A stretch of DNA of 64,000 nt, taken from contig NZ_LGDV01000213.1 of NCBI RefSeq assembly GCF_001280015.1, forward strand, positions 124,001 to 188,000, read 5' to 3'. This stretch comes from Streptomyces sp. MMG1121 (lineage in GTDB: Bacteria; Actinomycetota; Actinomycetes; Streptomycetales; Streptomycetaceae). The translations under genes and the position numbers were made by a program. Of the stretch, positions 57,678 to 64,000 are shown in pieces; positions within the stretch are counted from its first letter, which is position 1, and each line of letters opens with the position of its first letter. The notes beneath the pieces are model-generated. The model was not told the DNA's origin, ran no database searches, and saw only the letters and a program-made list of their open reading frames with translations.

Positions 57678-58907
57678 ATGGCTGAGACATCGGCGGACAC
57701 GACAACCGAACAGCTCCCGTTCCCGCTGCCCAGGGCGACCGGATGCCCCTTCGATCCGCCGCCCGCGCTGCGGACCCTCCAAGCGGACAAACCCCTCTCC
57801 CGGGTTCGCATCTGGGACGGCACCAGCCCGTGGCTGGTCACCCGCTACGACCACCTGCGCACACTGCTCGGCGACCCCCGGATCAGCGCCGACGCCTCAC
57901 GTCCCGGATACCCGCACCGCAACGCGGGCGGCAAGGCGACCGACTCGGTCCGCCGCACGTTCCTCACCATGGACGACCCGGAGCACGCCCGCTTGCGGCG
58001 CATGGTGACGGCACCCTTCGCCATCAAGAAGGTCGAGGCACTGCGCCCGTCCATCCAGAAGACCACCGACGCCCTGATCGACACCATGCTCGCCGGTCCC
58101 CGGCCGGCCGATCTGGTCGAGGCACTGGCGCTGCCCCTGCCGAGCCTGGTCATCTGCGAACTGCTCGGGGTGCCGTACGAGGACCACGACCTCTTCCAGC
58201 GCAACACCAAAGTCATCGTCCGCCGTACGTCGACACCCGAGGAGGTCCTCGCGGCACAGACGACCCTCACCGACTATCTGGACGATCTGCTCAGCACCAA
58301 ACGCACCCGCCCCGGAACGGACTTGCTGTCCGCGCTCGCCACCGAGCGCGTGAACACCGGCCAGATGACCCAGGGCGAAGCCGCGAAGACGGGTGTCCTC
58401 ATGCTCGGCGCGGGCCACGAGACCACGGCGAACATGATCACGCTCGGTACCCTCGCCCTGCTCCAGCACCCCGATCAGCTCGCCCTCCTGCGCGACACCG
58501 ACGACCCCAGGGCGGTGGCCGCGGCGGTGGAGGAACTGCTGCGCTACCTCACCATCACCCACTCCGGGCGCCGCCGTACGGCGCTGGCGGACATCGAGAT
58601 CGACGGGCAGGTCATCCGCGCGGGCGACGGAGTCGTCCTGGCGGGCGACATCGCCAACCGTGACCCGGAGGCCTTCCCCGACCCCTACCGGCTCGACATC
58701 ACCCGCAACGCACGCCACCACGTCGCCTTCGGATACGGCGTGCACCAGTGCCTCGGCCAGCCGTTGGCCCGCATCGAACTCCAAGTCGCCTTCAGCACCC
58801 TGCACTCCCGCGTCCCGACCCTGCAACTCGCCTGCGAGATGGACCAGTTGGAGTTCAAGCACGACGGCATCGTCTACGGCGTCTACAAACTCCCGATCAC
58901 CTGGTAA
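57678..58907 (+). CDS. Cytochrome P450 (CYP105-like)
   Basis: A 409-residue soluble P450. The oxygen-activating I-helix reads Ala-Gly-His-Glu-Thr-Thr-Ala, the Glu-x2-Arg pair is Glu-Glu-Leu-Leu-Arg, and the heme loop is Phe-Gly-Tyr-Gly-Val-His-Gln-Cys-Leu-Gly-Gln. Sequence and the paired 3Fe-4S-type ferredoxin resemble Streptomyces CYP105 enzymes, which oxidise diverse xenobiotics and natural products. I prefer ATG 57678 (GAGGAGG upstream), which gives a family-like N-terminus; GTG 57651 is also plausible. The operon continues with ferredoxin and ferredoxin reductase, so the electron chain is complete. Confidence 0.92.
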   Translation: MAETSADTTTEQLPFPLPRATGCPFDPPPALRTLQADKPLSRVRIWDGTSPWLVTRYDHLRTLLGDPRISADASRPGYPHRNAGGKATDSVRRTFLTMDDPEHARLRRMVTAPFAIKKVEALRPSIQKTTDALIDTMLAGPRPADLVEALALPLPSLVICELLGVPYEDHDLFQRNTKVIVRRTSTPEEVLAAQTTLTDYLDDLLSTKRTRPGTDLLSALATERVNTGQMTQGEAAKTGVLMLGAGHETTANMITLGTLALLQHPDQLALLRDTDDPRAVAAAVEELLRYLTITHSGRRRTALADIEIDGQVIRAGDGVVLAGDIANRDPEAFPDPYRLDITRNARHHVAFGYGVHQCLGQPLARIELQVAFSTLHSRVPTLQLACEMDQLEFKHDGIVYGVYKLPITW

Positions 58908-58944
58908 ACCCCGCCGGTCACCAGTGCGTCAGAAGGGAAAACCC

Positions 58945-59139
58945 ATGCGTGTGGAAGTCGACCAGCCCAAGTGCGTGGCGTCCGGACAGTGCGTCCTGGA
59001 GGCTCCCGAGATCTTCGACCAGGACGACGACGGCATCGTCGAGCTGCTGAACCTCCATCCGGACGCCGCGCACCAGGACGGGGTCCGAAACGCTGCGGCC
59101 ATCTGTCCCGCCGCGGCGATCCGGCTGGTGGCGGAGTGA
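58945..59139 (+). CDS. [3Fe-4S]-type ferredoxin
   Basis: A 64-residue ferredoxin. The cluster ligands are Cys10 and Cys16 in Cys-Val-Ala-Ser-Gly-Gln-Cys and Cys54 in Ile-Cys-Pro-Ala; the usual second cysteine of a [4Fe-4S] site is Ala12, so a [3Fe-4S] cluster is expected. It passes electrons from the reductase to the P450. AGAAGGG precedes ATG 58945, and its stop overlaps the reductase start. Confidence 0.95.
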   Translation: MRVEVDQPKCVASGQCVLEAPEIFDQDDDGIVELLNLHPDAAHQDGVRNAAAICPAAAIRLVAE

Positions 59140-60389
59140 CCGTCGGCGCACCCCGCCGCGTGGTCATCGTGGGAGCCTCGGCGGCCGGGCTCACGGCGGC
59201 CGAGACGCTGCGACGCGAGGGCTTCGACGGCTCCCTCACGCTCGTCGGCGAAGAGAGGCATCTCCCCTACGACCGGCCGCCGCTGTCCAAACAGATCCTC
59301 ACCGGCGCCTGGCCGGCCGAGCGCGTCCAGCTGCGCCGGACCACGGACCTGGACGCGCTCGGCCTGGACATGCGGCTCGGCGTGCGCGCGACCGCCCTCT
59401 CCCCCGCCGCACGCACGGTGACACTCGCCGACGGCACCGAACTCGCCTACGACGGACTCCTCATCGCCACCGGAGTCCGGCCGCGCCGTCTGCCCGAGTG
59501 CGACGTGGCGGGGGTGCACGTGCTGCGCGACCTGCGGGATGCCCTCGCCCTGCGCGCCAGGCTGGCCGCCGGCGGCCGACTCGTCGTGGTGGGCGCCGGG
59601 TTCCTCGGCGCCGAGGTCGCCGCCGCCGCCCGTACCCTGGGCACGGCCGTCACGCTCGTCGAACCCGCCTCCGTCCCGCTCGCCCACGCCGTCGGCCGGC
59701 AGGTCGGCTCATACCTGGCACAGGTGCACCGCGAGAACGGCGTGGATCTGCGGACGGGCACGACGGCCGCCGGGATCGAGACGGCTGCCGGACGGGTCAC
59801 CGGAGTACGGCTGGACAGCGGGACGGTCGTCCCGGCGGACGACGTACTGGTCGCCGTCGGCTCCCGGCCCAACACGGCTTGGCTGCAAGGCAGCGGCCTG
59901 CGGACGACCGACGGTGTGGAGTGCGACATGTACAGCGCGGCCGCGCCCGGCGTGTACGCGGCCGGGGACGTGGCCCGCTGGTTCAACCCGCTGTTCGGCA
60001 CGAGCATGCGCGTCGAGCACCGCACCAACGCCGCCGAACAGGGCATGGCCGCCGCCCGCAATCTGCTGCGTCCCGAACAGCCGCGGCCGTACGCCCCCAT
60101 CCCCTACTTCTGGTCCGACCAGTACGGGATCAGGATCCAGGCGTTCGGCAACCTCCGCGGCCACGACGAGGCGCAGGTGCTCGACGGCGACCCGGCGGAC
60201 GGCCGCTTCCTCGTCGCCTACCGCGCCGGCCGGACACTCACCGGGGCACTGGCCGTGGGCATGCCCCCGCGCGAACTGCGCCGGTGGCGGAACGCCATCG
60301 CCGCCAAGTCCGTATGGCAGGAGGCCGTCACCGACCGGACGGGGCCGCCCCGGCCCGCGGCAGTGGCCCAGGGCAGCGGGCCGGGCTGA
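59136..60389 (+). CDS. FAD-dependent ferredoxin reductase
   Basis: A 417-residue flavoprotein of the class that reduces P450 ferredoxins. FAD binding is shown by Val-Val-Ile-Val-Gly-Ala-Ser-Ala-Ala-Gly at the N-terminus, the NAD(H) site by Val-Val-Gly-Ala-Gly-Phe-Leu-Gly-Ala-Glu at ~150, and the second FAD motif by Gly-Val-Tyr-Ala-Ala-Gly-Asp-Val-Ala at ~270. GTG 59136 overlaps the ferredoxin stop (GTGA). It completes the P450 redox system. Confidence 0.93.
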   Translation: MTVGAPRRVVIVGASAAGLTAAETLRREGFDGSLTLVGEERHLPYDRPPLSKQILTGAWPAERVQLRRTTDLDALGLDMRLGVRATALSPAARTVTLADGTELAYDGLLIATGVRPRRLPECDVAGVHVLRDLRDALALRARLAAGGRLVVVGAGFLGAEVAAAARTLGTAVTLVEPASVPLAHAVGRQVGSYLAQVHRENGVDLRTGTTAAGIETAAGRVTGVRLDSGTVVPADDVLVAVGSRPNTAWLQGSGLRTTDGVECDMYSAAAPGVYAAGDVARWFNPLFGTSMRVEHRTNAAEQGMAAARNLLRPEQPRPYAPIPYFWSDQYGIRIQAFGNLRGHDEAQVLDGDPADGRFLVAYRAGRTLTGALAVGMPPRELRRWRNAIAAKSVWQEAVTDRTGPPRPAAVAQGSGPG

Positions 60390-60650
60390 CGTTCGCCGTG
60401 CCGATCCGCGGACGATCGTGCCTGCTCGCGCGCCCCGAACCGGGCGCGAGGCTGCCGTCGGCGTCGACGGCCGCGCCTCCGTGGCGCCGGGCAGGCCGAT
60501 GACGACCGCCACCATGGAGCCCTTCCTGGTCAAGGGCAATGCGGCCAGGGGAGGCGGCGCAGCAGCGGCTGACGTCCGGGGCGGCACGCAGGTCCGCGGC
60601 CTCCTGCACCGGAGAACGGATCTTCTCCGTAGCCTGGGGCGTCGTCCTGC

Positions 60651-61481
60651 TCAACCCGCCAGGAAGGGCCGCAGCAGATCAAGGAGGGCCCGCGGGCGGT
60701 GCAGCGGAATGATGTGTCCACAGTCCTCGATACGACGTCCCGTCAGATCGTCGGTGATGGGGCGGAGTTGGTTCTCCAGGGCCGCACCGACGGGGTGTGC
60801 GCCCACGGCCATCGTGGGTACGGTCAGCCTTCCGTCAGCGACGGCCTGCTCTATCTGCGCCGCGCTTTCGGGCAGGGCCCGGTAGTACGAGAACGCACAG
60901 CGCAGCGCCTCCCGTCCGGTGAAGGCCCGGACGAAGGCGTCCCGGATCCGCGGCGTTGCTCCCTCACCGAGAGTCCCAGCGGTGAGGAACCAGGCGATGT
61001 AGCGGGCTTCGTTGCCGCTCAGGACGTGCTCCGCGAGGCCGGGCACCGCATGGAAGCCGAACCACCACGGGGCGCCCGCCGCGAGGAAGTCCTCGGCACC
61101 GGGCAACCGTCCGAGCAGGGACTCCATGACGACGAGTTGTCGCACCAGGTCCGGTCGGCGCATGGCCAGGAGAAACGCCGGAGGCGTCCCGGCATCGATG
61201 GCGATCACCGCGGCGCCGGACACCCCGAGTTCCGCGAGCAGTGCCGCGGCGTCGTCGGCCAGGGTACCGGCGTCGTATCCGGACGCGGCACGGCTGCTCG
61301 CCCCGAAGCCGCGCAGGTCCGGCGCGATGACGGTGTACCGGTCGGCGAGCCCGGCCATGATCTGCCGCCACAGCTCCCACGTGTGCGGGAACCCGTGCAA
61401 CAGCAGAACGGCGGGGCCTGCCCCGTCCAGGGCTACGTTCAGTTCCACACCGTTGACGGCGACTCGACGCAGCTCAGGCAT
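60651..61481 (-). CDS. Epoxide-hydrolase-like alpha/beta hydrolase
   Basis: A 276-residue alpha/beta hydrolase. The oxyanion loop is His-Gly-Phe-Pro-His-Thr, Asp-Leu-Arg-Gly-Phe-Gly follows at ~65, and the nucleophile elbow reads Ala-Ile-Asp-Ala-Gly-Thr. The aspartate in place of Ser points to epoxide hydrolase or dehalogenase chemistry. A C-terminal Gly-His-Ile-Ile-Pro supplies the catalytic histidine. I chose ATG 61481 because GGAG lies 6 nt before it; starts at 61493 and 61511 are possible. It is divergent from an HxlR regulator. Confidence 0.87.
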   Translation of the reverse strand: MPELRRVAVNGVELNVALDGAGPAVLLLHGFPHTWELWRQIMAGLADRYTVIAPDLRGFGASSRAASGYDAGTLADDAAALLAELGVSGAAVIAIDAGTPPAFLLAMRRPDLVRQLVVMESLLGRLPGAEDFLAAGAPWWFGFHAVPGLAEHVLSGNEARYIAWFLTAGTLGEGATPRIRDAFVRAFTGREALRCAFSYYRALPESAAQIEQAVADGRLTVPTMAVGAHPVGAALENQLRPITDDLTGRRIEDCGHIIPLHRPRALLDLLRPFLAG

Positions 61482-61586
61482 ACGTATCTCCATGCGGGAA
61501 GCAGTATCCATCGGTGACGAAGCAACCGTAGGGAACTACCGTTGAGGTCCCAAGACGGCACTTTTCCCTCAGGTGGTGAGTCCGGC

Positions 61587-61979
61587 GTGACCACGTCGCA
61601 GCGCGGTGACCTCTTCGATCCGCTGTGTCCGACACGACAGCTCCTGGACCGGATCGGGACAAAGTGGACCTCGATGGCCGTCAAGGTCCTCGCCGAGGAA
61701 GCCCCTGGCGAGATCCGCTTCGCGGACCTGCGGCGCCGCATGCCGGGTGTCTCGCAGAAGATGCTCTCCGTCACCCTGCAGAGCCTGGTCCGTGACGGTC
61801 TGGTCGCCCGCCGCGTGGAGGCGACCGTGCCTCCAGCGGTGCACTACCGCCTCACCGACCTCGGTCTGTCCCTGGAGCAGCCGCTCGCCGCACTGCGCGC
61901 ATGGGCCGAACAGCACATGCCGGAGATCGCGGAACTGAACCGGCGCCAGGCCGACGAGCCGCCGGGAGGGCGTTGTTGA
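61587..61979 (+). CDS. HxlR-family transcriptional regulator
   Basis: A 130-residue winged-helix regulator. It has the family N-terminal Cys-Pro-Thr-Arg, then Leu-Asp-Arg-Ile-Gly-Thr-Lys-Trp-Thr, Arg-Phe-Ala-Asp-Leu-Arg-Arg-Arg-Met-Pro-Gly-Val-Ser-Gln-Lys-Met-Leu, and Tyr-Arg-Leu-Thr-Asp-Leu-Gly. HxlR proteins often sense thiol-active or toxic compounds. GTG 61587 gives the normal length; ATG 61542 would add 15 residues. It probably controls the divergent hydrolase gene across the ~105-bp gap. Confidence 0.9.
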   Translation: MTTSQRGDLFDPLCPTRQLLDRIGTKWTSMAVKVLAEEAPGEIRFADLRRRMPGVSQKMLSVTLQSLVRDGLVARRVEATVPPAVHYRLTDLGLSLEQPLAALRAWAEQHMPEIAELNRRQADEPPGGRC

Positions 61980-62192
61980 CGGTGCGGTCGCGGATCCCGG
62001 AGGCGCGCCCTCCCGACCGAGTGACCATCGTCACGACGGCACCGGGGCAACCGGCCGGCGCTTCGCGAAGCGGTCCGTGTGCCGGTTCTCACGCCTGGGC
62101 CGCGACGGAATCACGGCTCTCACAAAGCGCCCAACTGTGATTATGTGGCGCACGGCTATCACTTCACCATCGAACTGCCAGGGGGATCGCCC

Positions 62193-63248
62193 ATGAGTCT
62201 GACGGGGACACCGTTCTTGGTCCTGCTGATCGCGGCCACCGCATTGTGCGTGGTCGGCACCATGGTGCTCTGGTCACATCTACGGGGTCCCCAGTCACTG
62301 CGCTGGCTGCTACGGCTGATCATGATCGGTCTGTGCCAGCTCACGGCAATCTCGGTGGTCGCGACCTGGATCAACAACGACTACGGCCTCTATGCCTCCT
62401 GGGACGATCTCCTGGGCAGGAACAACGGGGCCGTCGCCATGCCCGGCCCCCCGGCCGACCGCGCGAAGTTCACCCACAGCGACGCGGGACTCCTGGACAC
62501 CTACTTCCGCGGCAAGCACTCACAACTGTCCGGGCAGGTCATCGTGTGGACGCCGCCGCAGTACAACCAGCCCCAGTACCGCCACACGCGCTTCCCGGTC
62601 GTGCTGCTCCTGCACGGCGTGCCGGGCAGTCCCGCGTCCTGGCTGGAACACGGCGGCATGCCCCAGGACTTCCAGCAACTGATGAAGACGGGCACCTCAC
62701 ACCCGTTCATCCTGGCCATGCCGGTGGTCGATCCGGGCGGCATCGACACCGACTGCACCGATCAGCCCGGCCGGAAGGTCGCCACCTGGATGGCGCGTGA
62801 CGTGCCGGAACTGATCGGCCACAAGTTCCGTACCCTCTCCGGTCCCAAGGGCTGGGGCGTCATGGGCTTCTCCACCGGAGGCTTCTGCGCCGCGCGGCTC
62901 CCCCTGGCCTACCCGAAGGTCTTCGGCGTCGGCGCCGCACTGGATCCCGATCCGCTGACCGGCGACACGGGCGTGATCACGGACCCGCGAACACGCGAAC
63001 ACACCAGCCCGACGTACATGGTGACGCACACCACAGCATCGGTGAGCCTGTTCCTGGCCACGTCGGCCGAGGACCGGCTCAGCCCGCCGCACTACATCGA
63101 GCAGTTCGCGAAGACCGCTGCCACCACCAAGGTCCAGACGCAGACCATGGTGCTGCCCAACGGCGGCCACAACTACAACACCTGGACGCGGTTGTACCCG
63201 GCGGCCTTCAACTTCCTGAGCCGCCACACCACCGCGCCGAAGGCATGA
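62193..63248 (+). CDS. Membrane-anchored esterase (antigen 85-like fold)
   Basis: A 351-residue protein. Two hydrophobic segments (~5-27 and 38-56) place it in the membrane, and the rest is an exported esterase-D/antigen-85-type alpha/beta hydrolase. Seen are Pro-Val-Val-Leu-Leu-Leu-His-Gly-Val-Pro-Gly-Ser and the nucleophile Gly-Phe-Ser-Thr-Gly-Gly. Asp-Arg-Leu-Ser-Pro and Asn-Gly-Gly-His-Asn-Tyr lie near the expected Asp/His positions. It may act on trehalose esters or other lipids at the surface; the substrate is not shown. ATG 62193 follows AGGGGG. Confidence 0.88.
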   Translation: MSLTGTPFLVLLIAATALCVVGTMVLWSHLRGPQSLRWLLRLIMIGLCQLTAISVVATWINNDYGLYASWDDLLGRNNGAVAMPGPPADRAKFTHSDAGLLDTYFRGKHSQLSGQVIVWTPPQYNQPQYRHTRFPVVLLLHGVPGSPASWLEHGGMPQDFQQLMKTGTSHPFILAMPVVDPGGIDTDCTDQPGRKVATWMARDVPELIGHKFRTLSGPKGWGVMGFSTGGFCAARLPLAYPKVFGVGAALDPDPLTGDTGVITDPRTREHTSPTYMVTHTTASVSLFLATSAEDRLSPPHYIEQFAKTAATTKVQTQTMVLPNGGHNYNTWTRLYPAAFNFLSRHTTAPKA

Positions 63249-63398
63249 CCAAGCCGTCCGGCGACAGGCGGAGGCGACCGAAGTAGCGGCGAGACCGACT
63301 TTGGGATGACTGCCCCGCCCGGAGCGCGCACCTTCGGCGACGACGCCTCGACGCACGGCCGATAGCACGGGCGCGTGCCTGAGGTCAGAGTCGTGTGC

Positions 63399-63596
63399 AT
63401 GAAGAAGGTGCTGGAAATAGTCGGGTTCATCGCCCTGGTGCAAGGTGCGCTGGGGCTGGTGCAGGAGTTCACGCAGTGGCACGTAGGCCTGGTGCGACGC
63501 CTGTCGTTCTTCCATGGCTACGAGGCCATCGTGAGCTTCATCCTGATCATCCTGGCTTGCGCACTGTTCGCCGCCGCCGAGAGGCGCGAGCAGTGA
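63399..63596 (+). CDS. Small two-helix membrane protein
   Basis: A 65-residue protein with two hydrophobic stretches (~5-20, Val-Leu-Glu-Ile-Val-Gly-Phe-Ile-Ala-Leu-Val, and ~44-59, Ile-Val-Ser-Phe-Ile-Leu-Ile-Ile-Leu-Ala) joined by a Gln/Trp/His/Arg loop. No family is recognised. The start could be ATG 63399 or in-frame GTG 63375/63393. It stands between the esterase and a small coiled-coil gene. Confidence 0.65.
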   Translation: MKKVLEIVGFIALVQGALGLVQEFTQWHVGLVRRLSFFHGYEAIVSFILIILACALFAAAERREQ

Positions 63597-63687
63597 CCTC
63601 GACCACTTCTACCGGGAGTACTTCTACCCGATCGGGGGGTAGGCAAGGGGGCATACGCGTCGCACGAGGGGTCTAGGATCCGTGCCC

Positions 63688-63930
63688 GTGGCAGACGTCC
63701 CCGATGAGTTGATCAAGCTGGAACGATCCGCCGAGGAAGAGCGCGCGAAGCTCGCGGGCCTCACCGGTGACGAGTACGACGCTCAGCTGCGGCGCTGGCG
63801 CCAGGCGTCCGACGCGGTACAGGCGGCCATCACCGCGCACGCCGCGGCCACCGAAGCCAGCCGCTATGACGTGGAGCAGGCCGTGAAGAAGGCCGTGCGG
63901 CATGCCCAGGAGGACCCGGCGGTCGAATAG
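63688..63930 (+). CDS. Small coiled-coil hypothetical protein
   Basis: An 80-residue, highly charged helical protein (Leu-Ile-Lys-Leu-Glu-Arg-Ser-Ala-Glu-Glu-Glu-Arg, Gln-Leu-Arg-Arg-Trp-Arg-Gln-Ala, Asp-Val-Glu-Gln-Ala-Val-Lys-Lys) of a type conserved in Streptomyces with unknown function. I chose GTG 63688 (AGGATCC upstream); GTG 63682 is equally possible. Confidence 0.75.
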   Translation: MADVPDELIKLERSAEEERAKLAGLTGDEYDAQLRRWRQASDAVQAAITAHAAATEASRYDVEQAVKKAVRHAQEDPAVE

Positions 63931-63941
63931 CCGCGCGGGTC

Positions 63942-64000
63942 CTAGGACCGCTCGGGCCAGGTGCCCAGTACATCGCCGGTGTCCTCGTCGGTGAGGGTGA
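63942..64000 (-). CDS. C-terminus of a gene entering from the right
   Basis: On the minus strand, a TAG at 63942-63944 ends an open frame reading Thr-Leu-Thr-Asp-Glu-Asp-Thr-Gly-Asp-Val-Leu-Gly-Thr-Trp-Pro-Glu-Arg-Ser, with good codon bias. Only ~18 residues are in the window, so no function can be given. Confidence 0.5.
   Translation of the reverse strand, partial: TLTDEDTGDVLGTWPERS

Noticed and set aside
61963..62021. GGAGGGCG / CGCCCTCC inverted repeat after the HxlR gene as a terminator.
   Set aside because: The loop is over 35 nt and the arms are short, so it is a weak candidate compared with the other hairpins in the window.

Overview
The window is very GC-rich with strong third-position G/C bias. 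It carries Streptomyces-type content: many TetR, MarR, PadR, XRE and GlxA regulators, F420/FMN PPOX proteins, an ECF sigma factor with a DGPF partner, a P450 with its own ferredoxin system, and a lanthipeptide synthetase. I read it as an accessory part of a Streptomyces (or close relative) chromosome. No rRNA, tRNA, CRISPR array or complete IS element was seen.

Layout. 1-15.3 kb: membrane proteins, transporters and small regulators. These include a MarR/MFS pair separated by an array of 15-bp repeats, a DGPF/ECF42 sigma pair, a decayed LysR/MFS pair, and a GlxA regulator divergent from an isochorismatase, a Tat-exported protein of unknown function and a CynX-like transporter. 15.4-18.7 kb: a three-gene sugar-type operon (Gfo/Idh/MocA oxidoreductase, DUF6807, cupin) behind a LacI-type operator; its last gene is fused by deletion to the 3' half of a formaldehyde dehydrogenase gene. 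18.9-31.8 kb: a lipoprotein, M20 amidohydrolase, SpoIIE-type phosphatase, MgtC-like protein, a purple acid phosphatase behind a PHO-box-like repeat, a LURP-one protein, a C45 acyltransferase, a methyltransferase and a PadR-controlled membrane protein.

32.0-45.7 kb: a complete group 1h (actinobacterial, high-affinity) [NiFe] hydrogenase locus. The structural genes hhyS and hhyL are followed by a tightly overlapping accessory set (NifU/Rieske-like protein, DUF5947, DUF6084, a 469-aa unknown protein, the maturation protease and a 38-aa membrane microprotein). After a convergent PadR gene come hypA, B, F, C, D and E. Such enzymes oxidise atmospheric H2 and support persistence. The small subunit shows the Cys-x2-Asp motif expected of the unusual 3Cys/1Asp proximal cluster.

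45.8-64 kb: remnants of an XRE/SDR pair, a secreted S53 (sedolisin) protease, an SDR/TetR pair around a 17-bp perfect inverted repeat, and a compact class II lanthipeptide locus made only of lanA and lanM with a perfect 13-bp hairpin between them and no transporter or protease. Then follow an Smr-domain protein, a second (intact) SDR/XRE pair, a TetR-P450-ferredoxin-ferredoxin reductase cassette behind a palindromic operator, an epoxide-hydrolase-like protein divergent from an HxlR regulator, and a membrane-anchored esterase.

A theme is deletion scarring. Two divergent regulator/target pairs (about 9.9 kb and 46.0 kb) have lost exactly their facing 5' halves, fdhA is fused to a cupin gene, and isolated regulator pieces survive near 4.6 and 28.7 kb. 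The least characterised items are the lanA/lanM pair, the hydrogenase accessory proteins and the Tat-exported protein at 12.7 kb.
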